64,000 nt of DNA from Psychrobacter glaciei (GTDB lineage: Bacteria > Pseudomonadota > Gammaproteobacteria > Pseudomonadales > Moraxellaceae). The DNA is taken from positions 1 to 64,000 of the forward strand of contig NZ_BMZR01000002.1 of assembly GCF_014652895.1 (NCBI RefSeq), in the 5' to 3' direction. Under the pieces are notes generated by a model. It did not search any database and was not told the DNA's origin. It saw nothing but the letters and a program-made list of their open reading frames with translations. Of this stretch, positions 39,147 through 47,493 are shown one piece after another. The translations under genes were made by a program, and so were the position numbers. Position 1 is the stretch's first letter; every line of letters starts with the position of its first letter.

Positions 39147-40652
39147 TTGGATTATTTTGAAAGACATGAAGGTGGCGAACGCGCCATTATAGTACATTTA
39201 GACATCCGCCAAATTCAAGATCCTGACGATCTAGGTGAATTTGAGCTATTAGCAGACTCAGCAGGGGCTGATCGTTTGGCGTTGGTCACAGGCTCACGCC
39301 AAAGACCCGATGCCAAATACTTCGTCGGTAGCGGCAAAGCAGCAGAAATAGCAGAATTGGTGCGCGAGCATGACGCTGATATCGTCCTTTTTAACCACAG
39401 CTTATCGCCATCTCAAGAGCGTAATATCGAAGCCTTGGTGCAATGTCGCGTACTGGATCGTACTGGTCTGATTTTGGACATTTTTGCACAGCGTGCGCGT
39501 ACCTATGAAGGTAAGCTACAAGTAGAGCTGGCGCAGCTAAACCATTTATCGACACGTTTGGTACGTGGTTGGACGCATTTGGAACGTCAAAAAGGTGGTA
39601 TCGGTCTGCGCGGACCCGGTGAAACCCAACTTGAGACCGATCGTCGCTTATTACAGACTCGTGTGAATCAGCTAAAAAGCAAACTGGAAAAAGTGCGCCA
39701 AACACGCGCTCAAGGTCGAGCACGTCGGCAAAAATCAGACGTGCCGACTATTTCACTCGTCGGTTATACCAATGCGGGTAAATCCACATTGTTTAATCGC
39801 TTAGTCGATGAAAACATCTATGCGGCGGATAAATTATTTGCCACGCTCGATCCGACTTTGCGCCGTCTAGACTGGCAGGGTGTTGGGCGCGTGGTCTTGG
39901 TCGACACGGTTGGTTTCGTCCGTCATCTACCGCATGAGCTAGTCGAGTCTTTTCATGCAACGTTAGAAGAGACATTAGAGGCAGATTTATTGCTACACGT
40001 CATCGACTCTTCTAGTGAAGATATGCACGAGCAAATTCAAGCAGTCAAAGATGTACTGGCAGAGATTGACAATGATGTGCCGGTACTCAATGTCTACAAT
40101 AAGATTGATTTGACGGATGAGCCCGCCCATATCGGTTATGCTAGCGAAGGTCAACCTAACCGCGTCTATGTTTCCTCTAGAGAGAACCTAGGCATGGAAG
40201 GGTTGTCACTTGCTGTGCAACAGCTACTGACTGGTGCTTTAACAACCTTTGATTTAACCCTTCCTTATAATGCAGGTCAATTCAAAAGCACCTTGTATGA
40301 GCTGGGCGTCATTTTAGAAGAAAGCTACGATGATACAGGTCATGAATGCTTGACCATTCGTTTGCCAAGTGACAGACTCAGACAGCTCCTTGGTCAAGCC
40401 GACTTGAATCCTCTAGATGTATTGCCATTAGCACAAGCCACGCTACTGATGCCAGTCCTTGAAGAGTTCGAGCAGCCTGATGAAGATGAAGACGAAGACC
40501 AACTTATGACGAAAGCAGAAGAACAAGCTTTTGATGATTTTGATGCCCTTAACTCTGAGACGTTGAGCTCTGAGACATTGCACTCAGAAACATTGCACTC
40601 AGAAACATTGCACTCAGAAACATTGCACTCAGAGACATCAGAAGAAAAATAA
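39147..40652 (+). CDS. hflX: Ribosome-associated GTPase HflX
   Basis: HflX splits and rescues stalled ribosomes. The 501-residue protein aligns from its first residues with E. coli HflX (FERHEGGERAIIVHL), which supports the TTG start at 39147 with GGTGA upstream. The HflX domain carries GGIGLRGPGETQLETDRR; the G domain has GYTNAGKSTLFN, DTVGFVRHLP and NKID. The C-terminus ends in an acidic stretch plus repeated SETLH pentapeptides encoded by a 15-bp tandem repeat. Unlike in E. coli, hfq is not adjacent. Confidence 0.94.
   Translation: MDYFERHEGGERAIIVHLDIRQIQDPDDLGEFELLADSAGADRLALVTGSRQRPDAKYFVGSGKAAEIAELVREHDADIVLFNHSLSPSQERNIEALVQCRVLDRTGLILDIFAQRARTYEGKLQVELAQLNHLSTRLVRGWTHLERQKGGIGLRGPGETQLETDRRLLQTRVNQLKSKLEKVRQTRAQGRARRQKSDVPTISLVGYTNAGKSTLFNRLVDENIYAADKLFATLDPTLRRLDWQGVGRVVLVDTVGFVRHLPHELVESFHATLEETLEADLLLHVIDSSSEDMHEQIQAVKDVLAEIDNDVPVLNVYNKIDLTDEPAHIGYASEGQPNRVYVSSRENLGMEGLSLAVQQLLTGALTTFDLTLPYNAGQFKSTLYELGVILEESYDDTGHECLTIRLPSDRLRQLLGQADLNPLDVLPLAQATLLMPVLEEFEQPDEDEDEDQLMTKAEEQAFDDFDALNSETLSSETLHSETLHSETLHSETLHSETSEEK
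40551..40640 (+). repeat. 15-bp minisatellite at the 3' end of hflX
   Basis: Four nearly identical 15-bp units GA(A/G)ACATTGCACTCA run from 40572 to 40631, with two diverged units before them. Each unit encodes five residues (ETLHS). The unit length is a multiple of three, so copy-number change keeps the frame. Confidence 0.9.
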
Positions 40653-40784
40653 GCGTAAAATTTGGGTGTATAGATTTGATTTGGATTTACAAATTCAAAT
40701 AGCGTCTTCCCAAAACGCTTGGCTTCTCAATTAATAGGCCTTTTCATCAGTGGTTTCTTAACATAGAGTGTTAAATGATAAATG

Positions 40785-40814
40785 GACGGTATCAACGATA
40801 TCGTCTATTTTTTT
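40785..40814 (+). terminator. Intrinsic terminator of hflX
   Basis: A 9-bp stem GACGGTATC/GATATCGTC with one G-U pair and a 3-base loop, followed by TATTTTTTT. Confidence 0.8.
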
Positions 40815-41080
40815 GACCTCCATTTTTTCACCATCATGTGTGACTAGATTTTTCGACTAAAAACTTAGAAGATCAATAACCAGTCCTAGCGTTTTAGAGG
40901 CTTTATTAGTTGGTTTGCTCTCTATATAATCAACTTTTATATATTTAACCCATTTAGACGTTATCGATTACATTGAAACCATAACCGAGCAAAGACATCC
41001 CTTTTTGCTATGCTCTTGGCGCTACTGCCTACTCGATTTTATGAACACACTCTCTATCTCTGACTTGGCCAGCACTGCTT
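40815..41080. other. Spacer before lrgA
   Basis: About 270 bases after the hflX terminator that should contain the lrgAB promoter. I see no gene and no strong promoter match. Confidence 0.4.
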
Positions 41081-41509
41081 ATGAATTCCACTCACTCCTC
41101 GCGTATGCCCCTATGGATGGCCGTCATCCTAACGTTGGTCATGATCATTTTTGTCCGTGAATCTGCCGTTATCATCTGTCAGTGGGCGGGTATCGAAAAA
41201 GCCGCCAATATCGTCGGTTTAATCGCGATGTTCTTTATCTTGATGGCATGGCGTTTACTTAAAGGCCTGCCCAGTTGGCTTACCCAAGCCAGTAATGTCT
41301 TATTGGTCGATAGTGGCTTTGCTTTTTTGCCCGTGTCAGCTGGTGCAGGCTTGCTATTATTCGCCTTAGGTGATGAGCTGTGGGGCGTGATGCTGACCAT
41401 GCTAATCAGTACGCTCATACCACTATGGGGACTGGCTATTCTTGCCAACCACTGGCTAAGCGATAGCGCAAATACCAATACTACTCATAAGCAAAAACAG
41501 CAGCCTTGA
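41081..41509 (+). CDS. lrgA: CidA/LrgA-family membrane protein
   Basis: A 142-residue protein with four predicted transmembrane helices and the CidA/LrgA motif around SGFAFLPVSAGAGLL. LrgA-type proteins are holin-like and are linked in other bacteria to murein hydrolase control and pyruvate or other carboxylate transport. It lies 22 bases before lrgB, the usual partner. The ATG has no strong ribosome binding site. Confidence 0.83.
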   Translation: MNSTHSSRMPLWMAVILTLVMIIFVRESAVIICQWAGIEKAANIVGLIAMFFILMAWRLLKGLPSWLTQASNVLLVDSGFAFLPVSAGAGLLLFALGDELWGVMLTMLISTLIPLWGLAILANHWLSDSANTNTTHKQKQQP

Positions 41510-41531
41510 GCTGTTTGACCAAGGAAATGTA

Positions 41532-42221
41532 ATGACTTTTGACAGCGTATTGATGGCGACCCTCGCAGCGATATTATTAACCTTGACAGCACATGTCATT
41601 GCCCGCGTCTTGGCTCGTAAGCTATCGTGGTTGCCAATGGTGATTACCGCGTTGATCCTTGTTCTTTTATTCTTGTTTATACTGCAATGGGATTACAATA
41701 ATTATTATAGCGTTGCCAAACCCGTATTTGACCATCTATTAGGCTATGTCACTGTACTTTTAGCCGTGCCACTCGCGGCAATGAACTTCAAGGGTTTACC
41801 AGTTAAAAAGCTGACTTTGATCGTAGCCATGGCCAGCGTCATTGGTGCATTACTACCTATGTCATTGGCTTATCTATTTTCCTTAAGCCACGACACGATA
41901 CTCGCCTTTGCCACCCGTTCAGTGACCACACCCATTGGCTTGAGCATCGCCGATTTGATTAAAGCGCCACTGGCCATGGCCAACTTGATTATTATTGTCT
42001 CAGGTATAATCGGTGGCACTTTAGCGCGATTTTTGTTTCGCGGTATCGATGATGATCGTGCCAAAGGTTTGGCACTTGGCTTGGCAGCCCATGCTTTCGG
42101 CACAGTAGAAGCTTGGCAAATCAGTCACACTGCTGGTCGTTATGCTGCCTTTGGTCTGGCGGTCAATGGTTTGGTCACTGCCGTGTGGGTGCCTATTTTT
42201 ATCAGTGCGTTTTCCATTTAA
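41532..42221 (+). CDS. lrgB: LrgB-family membrane protein
   Basis: A 229-residue multi-pass protein with the LrgB signature: VTTPIGLSIADLI and the C-terminal GLALGLAAHAFGTVEAW. It works with LrgA in the inner membrane. AAGGA lies before the ATG. The pair forms a two-gene operon with no LytSR-type regulator adjacent. Confidence 0.88.
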   Translation: MTFDSVLMATLAAILLTLTAHVIARVLARKLSWLPMVITALILVLLFLFILQWDYNNYYSVAKPVFDHLLGYVTVLLAVPLAAMNFKGLPVKKLTLIVAMASVIGALLPMSLAYLFSLSHDTILAFATRSVTTPIGLSIADLIKAPLAMANLIIIVSGIIGGTLARFLFRGIDDDRAKGLALGLAAHAFGTVEAWQISHTAGRYAAFGLAVNGLVTAVWVPIFISAFSI

Positions 42222-42628
42222 TAGCGTTTAAAAAACCCATCATTATCTTAAATAACTTTTCGTCTTTATTGAAAATTTACCGTCGCAGTGAGCATATTGA
42301 GGCGTTTGTATCAGCTTAAAAACACTGAAGCAGACATGTAATCGATGTGCTTAAAAGCCTTAGTCTGTTGATTTTTTTACAAATTAAAGGCGGCTTTTGT
42401 GCTTTGTTCTGCTAATCCTATGCGCTAAAAAGTTATTATATGTTATAGTAAGCAACTATTATTTTTTGTATCTATCGCAAGTGGTTTCTTGTTAAGCGTG
42501 ACCATTGCTAGGTAGCTATCTTCAATGTAGCTGTAAAATCCAGCAAACACGGTAACCGCTTTAACGCGCAACATGACGCGCCTATAGGCAAAACAATTTG
42601 CTATTATTCGATAAAAAGTGATATCTCT
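42222..42628. other. Spacer before the lytic transglycosylase gene
   Basis: About 407 bases, AT-rich. It should hold the promoter of the gene at 42629; a TATAGT near 42446 is a weak -10 candidate. I find no gene. Confidence 0.35.
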
Positions 42629-43444
42629 ATGATAAGTACCTCCCCTTTGATTACCCGCTGTTTGTCTCCGCTTTTACTCAGCACCATTGCTAGTACACTT
42701 GCCCTCTCAACGCTTTCGATGACTGCTCACGCAGGCAATATGTATATCTATAAAGACAAAGGTGGACAAGTACTGCTCACCAATGTCAATCCTAGCGGCA
42801 ACTTTGATAAATTCACCAAAAAAGTAAAGGTGACTTACTACAAAGACTCTAAGATGTATGATGGCAGTAATAGCAGCGGTAGTGATTATGGTAGTAGCAC
42901 AGCAAGTAGTAGCGGTAGTCGCAACGCTTATGACAGTTATATTCGCGCTTCTGCCGAGCGTAATGGTGTAGATCCTGCACTCATGAAAGCCATGATGCAT
43001 ACGGAATCCGCATTCAATCCCAACGCGCGCTCGCCTGTAGGTGCTCAAGGCCTGATGCAGCTAATGCCAGCCACTGCCCGCCGCTTCAAAGTGAGCAACC
43101 CTTGGAATCCTGCTGACAATATCGAAGGGTCTGCTAAATATATCGCTTGGTTGATGCGTCGCTTTAACAACAACGTCGAGCATGCGGTGGCCGGTTATAA
43201 TGCTGGTGAAGGTAACGTTGATAAATATGGTGGCATCCCACCGTTTAAAGAAACCCGCAACTACGTCAAAAGCGTGATGAGCCGCTATCACAGCTTATAT
43301 AAAAATGACTCAGGTCTGTCTGGTAGTAGCATGAGCGCCAGCAATACCACTGCTAGTAATGGCCTACAAAACGTCAGCTATGGCACTAGCAGCAATACCA
43401 ATAGCGCCAGTTATGCCAATTCAGCGTATGCGGCATTACGTTAA
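42629..43444 (+). CDS. Periplasmic lytic transglycosylase (SLT family 1)
   Basis: A 271-residue exported enzyme that cleaves peptidoglycan glycan strands. A signal peptide ends at about residue 35 (TAHA). A short DUF4124-like segment (MYIYKDKGGQVLLTNV) and a Ser/Gly-rich linker follow. The SLT domain spans about residues 100-235; the catalytic Glu is E126 in MHTESAFNPNA, with GAQGLMQLMPATA and AVAGYNAGEGNV as the other signatures. The C-terminal tail is Ser/Asn/Thr-rich and low in complexity. Confidence 0.9.
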   Translation: MISTSPLITRCLSPLLLSTIASTLALSTLSMTAHAGNMYIYKDKGGQVLLTNVNPSGNFDKFTKKVKVTYYKDSKMYDGSNSSGSDYGSSTASSSGSRNAYDSYIRASAERNGVDPALMKAMMHTESAFNPNARSPVGAQGLMQLMPATARRFKVSNPWNPADNIEGSAKYIAWLMRRFNNNVEHAVAGYNAGEGNVDKYGGIPPFKETRNYVKSVMSRYHSLYKNDSGLSGSSMSASNTTASNGLQNVSYGTSSNTNSASYANSAYAALR

Positions 43445-43477
43445 TATAACTGTTAATGATATAACTAAATCAGCAGA

Positions 43478-43516
43478 CACAAAAAAGCCCGTTAATAAAT
43501 AACGGGCTTTTTTGTG
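43478..43516. terminator. Bidirectional terminator
   Basis: A perfect stem CACAAAAAAGCCCGTTA with its complement and a short loop, between the convergent lytic transglycosylase and tsf genes. Confidence 0.92.
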
Positions 43517-43591
43517 CTTGATTGCTTCTTATGTCAAACAATCTATAAGTACTGAGCAAAAACAAACTCAGTACTTACTGCATTTTAAAAC

Positions 43592-44476
43592 TTACTTATT
43601 AGCTAGTGCTTGAGTTGCAGCAACTTCAGCAGCGAAATCTTCTTGCTTCTTCTCAATGCCTTCACCAACTTCTAGACGTTTAAAGCCAAGTACTTTTACG
43701 CCTTCAGCTTTCAATACGTCACCAACTTTTTTCTCGTTGTCCATGACGTATGGCTGACGCAATAACGTTACTTCGTCTAGGTACTTACGTAGGCCACCTT
43801 CGATCATTTTTTCAACGATGTTGTCAGGCTTGCCAGATTCTTTTGCTTTGGCTTCGATGATGTCTTTTTCGCGCGCTAGTACGTCAGCAGCGACGTCTTC
43901 GTCATCTACTGCAACTGGGTTGAACGCAGCGATATGCATGGCAAGGTTTTTGCCAGTGTCTGCACTGCCGCCTTCATAAGATACCACTACGCCGATACGT
44001 AGACCATGACGGTATGCAGCAATGTTAGCGCCTTCAAGTACTTCAACACGGCGGATTTGGATATTCTCACCGATTTTTTGTACTAAAGATACACGTGCTT
44101 CTTCAACGGTTTGACCATCGCCATAAGGCAATTCAGAGATAGCAGCAACATCAGTCACGTTGTTCTCTAGAGCAATGCTAGCCACTTTTTCTGCAAATGC
44201 ATTGAAGCTGTCATCTTTTGCAACGAAATCAGTCTGGCAGTTAACTTCTAGCAAGAATGCTTTGTTGTCGCCTTGAGCGATGATGATAGCGCCGTCAGCT
44301 GCGATGTTACCCGCTTTTTTAGCGGCTTTGGCTTGACCAGATTTACGTAGGTTATCAATGGCAGTTTCGACATCGCCGTTTGACTCTTCCAACGCTTTCT
44401 TACATTCCATCATGCCAAGACCAGTACGGTCACGCAATTCTTTTACCATTTTGGCAGATACTTTTACTTCTGACAT
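43592..44476 (-). CDS. tsf: Elongation factor Ts
   Basis: EF-Ts is the guanine nucleotide exchange factor for EF-Tu. It is 294 residues. The N-terminal UBA-like domain has [19 protein letters not shown], and the core has the [10 protein letters not shown] contact motif. AAGGTAA precedes the ATG. It follows rpsB in the standard order, with an unusually long spacer of about 400 bases. Confidence 0.96.
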   Translation of the reverse strand: MSEVKVSAKMVKELRDRTGLGMMECKKALEESNGDVETAIDNLRKSGQAKAAKKAGNIAADGAIIIAQGDNKAFLLEVNCQTDFVAKDDSFNAFAEKVASIALENNVTDVAAISELPYGDGQTVEEARVSLVQKIGENIQIRRVEVLEGANIAAYRHGLRIGVVVSYEGGSADTGKNLAMHIAAFNPVAVDDEDVAADVLAREKDIIEAKAKESGKPDNIVEKMIEGGLRKYLDEVTLLRQPYVMDNEKKVGDVLKAEGVKVLGFKRLEVGEGIEKKQEDFAAEVAATQALANK

Positions 44477-44556
44477 AAGAGTTACCTTTTATATTGTTAT
44501 GTATGGGAGTGCTTAACTTCTATTCAATATTTTCATACTATTTATAGAAACTATCT

Positions 44557-44599
44557 ATAAGTACTATGTTTCATAGGTACTATACTTTATAAGTACTAT
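44557..44599. repeat. Three 11-bp repeats at 16-bp spacing in the rpsB-tsf spacer
   Basis: ATAAGTACTAT at 44557, ATAGGTACTAT at 44573 and ATAAGTACTAT at 44589 start exactly 16 bases apart. Each contains a palindromic (A/G)GTACT centre. They lie 81-123 bases before the tsf start. Confidence 0.7.
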
Positions 44600-44742
44600 A
44601 TTGCTCTTGTAGTGATGATTGCTATTGTGATGAAAGTACTCATCGTTGCTTGTGATAGCAGAAGTCGTTGTGATAACAGATCTTGTGTATCATGAGGGCA
44701 ACTATAAGCGATAATACTCGCCTATTAACAAACAGTCCATCA

Positions 44743-44783
44743 ACAATAAGGCATGACGAGTAAAACTACATCATGCCTATTGT
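44743..44783 (-). promoter_or_regulatory. Hairpin in the rpsB-tsf spacer, possible attenuator
   Basis: ACAATAAGGCATGA and TCATGCCTATTGT pair with one bulged base around a 14-base loop. There is no long T run. It could reduce read-through from rpsB to tsf, as reported for the spacer of the E. coli operon. Confidence 0.5.
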
Positions 44784-44879
44784 GAGCTTATACGTATACG
44801 CTGTTAATACCTTTATATGGATGCTGAAAGCATAACTATCAATACATCCTTACAAAGGTAAACCTTTTAGGTCAGCTAT

Positions 44880-45683
44880 TTATTCTGCTGGAGTTGCTGC
44901 TTCTTCAGTAGCCGCTTCAGCTGGTGCTGCTTCAGTAGCTGCAACAGGTGCTTCTTGCTCAGCTTTGCCGCCTGCTTGAGTCTGTGCGTATTCTTTACCA
45001 GCAATGATCGCATCAGCCATAGAAGTTACATACAAAGTCACTGCACGGATAGCATCATCGTTTGCTGGAATGATGTAATCAACGTTATCTGGGTTTGAGT
45101 TGGTATCAACGATACCGATAACTGGGATACCTAGATTTTTGGCTTCTTTGATAGCAATCGCTTCATGATCTACGTCTACAACGAAGATTGCATCAGGTAG
45201 GCCGCCCATGTCTTTGATACCGCCTAGTGAACGCTCAAGTTTTTCCATATCGCGAGTACGCTCTAACGCTTCACGCTTAGTAAGCTTAGCGAAAGTACCG
45301 TCTTCTGCTTGTTTTTCTAGCTCTTTTAGACGGTTGATTGACTGGCGAAGTGTTTTCCAGTTAGTCAACATACCACCTAACCAGCGATGGTCAACGTATG
45401 GCATGCCAGCACGGGCAGCTTGTTCACGGATGATACCGCTAGCAGCGCGTTTAGTACCAACGAACAATACTTTGTTTTTCTTAGCAGCTAAGCCGTTTAC
45501 GTAAGTCAATGCTTCGTTAAACGCTTTTACAGTGTGCTCTAAGTTGATGATGTGAATCTTGTTACGTGCACCAAAGATGTATGGTCCCATTTTTGGGTTC
45601 CAAAAACGTGTTTGGTGACCAAAGTGAGCGCCGGCTTGTAATAAGTCGCGCATTTCGATTTTGGTTGGATTCTTTGTAGCCAT
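44880..45683 (-). CDS. rpsB: 30S ribosomal protein S2
   Basis: S2 is 267 residues, with the family motifs [22 protein letters not shown] and [14 protein letters not shown], and [19 protein letters not shown]. The C-terminus carries an extra Ala/Glu-rich tail of about 25 residues beyond the E. coli protein. AGGAA precedes the ATG. It heads the rpsB-tsf unit. Confidence 0.97.
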   Translation of the reverse strand: MATKNPTKIEMRDLLQAGAHFGHQTRFWNPKMGPYIFGARNKIHIINLEHTVKAFNEALTYVNGLAAKKNKVLFVGTKRAASGIIREQAARAGMPYVDHRWLGGMLTNWKTLRQSINRLKELEKQAEDGTFAKLTKREALERTRDMEKLERSLGGIKDMGGLPDAIFVVDVDHEAIAIKEAKNLGIPVIGIVDTNSNPDNVDYIIPANDDAIRAVTLYVTSMADAIIAGKEYAQTQAGGKAEQEAPVAATEAAPAEAATEEAATPAE

Positions 45684-46034
45684 GTGAAATTCCTAGTGGT
45701 TGGGTTATGCCTCCACATCACAAAAACTGCCTATCTAGCGACACGCATCTGCTGAGGGTCAATGCTTATAAATACCACATTAACTTTTTGCAAATTAATC
45801 AAGTCGCCAAACACCCAGCAATTTTTTGCCATGATGTGTGTGTCATTGGTTGATGGGTTGGTTTAAAAAATGAGCTATGATTTGAACTTAGCGATAAACA
45901 CTAAGTTATAAAATAGCTGCGCTGTATTTTATCATAAAAGTACAGCTTACTGCTAGCGCTATTATCATGAGCCGCACAAGCTAAATATCAAATAAATGAA
46001 CAAGCTATGGGACATATCTTTGGATAAAATTCAT
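45684..46034 (-). promoter_or_regulatory. rpsB leader and promoter region
   Basis: The 350 bases before rpsB should hold its promoter and leader. A near-palindrome GCTGTA...TACAGC lies at about 45919-45944. S2 is known to regulate its own leader in E. coli, but I cannot identify the conserved leader fold by eye. Confidence 0.4.
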
Positions 46035-46035
46035 A

Positions 46036-46064
46036 AAAAAAACGACGCTTTAACGTCGTTTTTT
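46036..46064 (-). terminator. Intrinsic terminator after the cheX-like operon
   Basis: Stem AACGACG/CGTCGTT with a 6-base loop, A and T runs on both sides. It lies about 70 bases after the stop at 46133 and insulates rpsB from the upstream operon. Confidence 0.85.
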
Positions 46065-46132
46065 CGCTGATTACTATCATTGGATCCACAGACAGCTACG
46101 TTCAGTGCCATGCTCAAAGGATCAAACATGCT

Positions 46133-46582
46133 CTAAGCGATACAAATACCAATCACCGCTTCGTAACCGCGCCAAGTAAATGGCGTGACATAGCTTTGGC
46201 GGTCTTTTGGTAAATAAGCGATGCTTGGCGCGCCCTCAATAATCTTGGGCGGTGAGATAATAAAATCTGAGCCAAACTCCGTACGTGCATTACCCGAGAT
46301 GGTATTGGTCATCTCACCCAACAAGTCTTTCATCATCGTAATCGATGAATCTGGCTCGCCCATCACTTTTATGACTTCTCGCAACATTACGCTTGGCGCG
46401 CTCACATAGACGCAGCCTTCGATAGGTCCAGATATTTTAATGATGCCGCTATAATCATAACCAACGGCACTTTTATTACTGTTCAAATATGGCGTATCAA
46501 TCGCCACTGGCGTATCATCAATCTGCGCAAAGAATGCGCTGATTGAGCTTAAAAAGACGCCTAATTTTTCTACTTTAACCAT
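46133..46582 (-). CDS. CheX-like aspartyl-phosphate phosphatase, second copy
   Basis: A 149-residue single-domain protein of the CheC/CheX fold. The catalytic pair of the family, Glu and Asn, is visible as E90 and N93 in DLLGEMTNTISGNARTEFG. The end of the protein, VTPFTWRGYEAVIGICI, matches the CheX C-terminus. CheX proteins dephosphorylate CheY-type receivers. It is the last gene of a five-gene operon and is about one-third identical by eye to the preceding gene of equal length, so the two arose by tandem duplication. It lies 48 bases after that copy. Confidence 0.85.
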   Translation of the reverse strand: MVKVEKLGVFLSSISAFFAQIDDTPVAIDTPYLNSNKSAVGYDYSGIIKISGPIEGCVYVSAPSVMLREVIKVMGEPDSSITMMKDLLGEMTNTISGNARTEFGSDFIISPPKIIEGAPSIAYLPKDRQSYVTPFTWRGYEAVIGICIA

Positions 46583-46630
46583 AATAGTGTATTGTCCATA
46601 GCTAACATCGATGATGTGTGGGTGCTTAGT

Positions 46631-47080
46631 TTAATCTTGCAAACAAACCACAATTTCACCGACTTGACCGCGCCAAGTAACAGGAATGATAAAAGAGCGC
46701 TCATCGTGCGGCAACACAATACTTTGCGGTGCGCCTTTAAAAACAAATGGCACAGAGATATGAAACTCTGAACCAAACTCTTTGCGCGCATTACCCGCGA
46801 TCGTATTGGCAACTTCACCAGCCAAATCGATGTAGTTTTCATCGCTTTTATCCGTTTCACCCATGCTGTCCAATATTGAAGACAGTAAATCACGGGTTGC
46901 CGAAAAATACACCACGCCTTTTTGTACCCCTGATATACCAATGACACCGGTATAGTCGTAGACTTTTGGCTGTTGATTTTCCAGCAAATAAGGCGTATCA
47001 ACGATAAGTGATTCACTACCGAACTGATCAAAATAGTTGGTAATGATATTTAAAAAAATATGTAAATGTTGTTCTTTCAT
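46631..47080 (-). CDS. CheX-like aspartyl-phosphate phosphatase, first copy
   Basis: A 149-residue CheX-like protein with E89 and N92 in DLAGEVANTIAGNARKEFG, then FHISVPFVFKGAP and VTWRGQVGEIVVCL. The predicted substrate is the phosphorylated receiver encoded 30 bases upstream. Both copies keep the catalytic residues, so neither looks like a dead paralogue; one could serve as a regulator or dimer partner. Confidence 0.85.
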   Translation of the reverse strand: MKEQHLHIFLNIITNYFDQFGSESLIVDTPYLLENQQPKVYDYTGVIGISGVQKGVVYFSATRDLLSSILDSMGETDKSDENYIDLAGEVANTIAGNARKEFGSEFHISVPFVFKGAPQSIVLPHDERSFIIPVTWRGQVGEIVVCLQD

Positions 47081-47110
47081 AATGACATCTGCTTAAATCG
47101 TTGGCTGAAG

Positions 47111-47473
47111 TTAGTCTTGCATAAGCTCATGTAAAGCTTCGACAAGCTCTTCTTCTGAAAAAGGCTTACATAAAAATCCACTTGCACCCAACGATAATGC
47201 TTCAATACCAGTCGATTTATCAGATAAGGCTGACACCACTAAAATACGAACTTCAGGATCGATCGCAATTATTTTTTCGATACACTCCAGACCGTCCATT
47301 TGTGGCATGGTCAAATCCATAGTAATGACATCAGGACGATGCACATTAAACTTCTCAATAGCTTGCACACCGCTGGTCGCTGTAGCCACCAACATAAACT
47401 CTCCTGAATCGTACGCACGCTGGATTCGGTTTCGAATAATATTAGAATCATCAACAATCATTAATTTATACAT
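47111..47473 (-). CDS. Stand-alone CheY-like response regulator
   Basis: A 120-residue receiver domain with no output domain. The acidic pocket is D8-D9, the phosphoacceptor D53 (VITMDLTMPQMDG), the switch Ser S81 (VVSALSD) and the Lys K103 (LCKPFSEEEL). It lies 20 bases after the kinase gene and 30 bases before the first cheX-like gene, so it is the expected phosphate target of both. Confidence 0.92.
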   Translation of the reverse strand: MYKLMIVDDSNIIRNRIQRAYDSGEFMLVATATSGVQAIEKFNVHRPDVITMDLTMPQMDGLECIEKIIAIDPEVRILVVSALSDKSTGIEALSLGASGFLCKPFSEEELVEALHELMQD

Positions 47474-47493
47474 AACGTCTTTCTTATCCTCAA

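Noticed and set aside
40551..40640. CRISPR-like array
   Set aside because: The repeats are contiguous 15-bp units without spacers and are in frame with hflX; no cas gene is present. No CRISPR array was seen anywhere in the window.
46570..47031. 153-codon frame overlapping the first cheX-like gene
   Set aside because: It is an out-of-frame shadow of a gene with clear CheX motifs and gives a Ser/Trp/Cys-scattered peptide without domain features.
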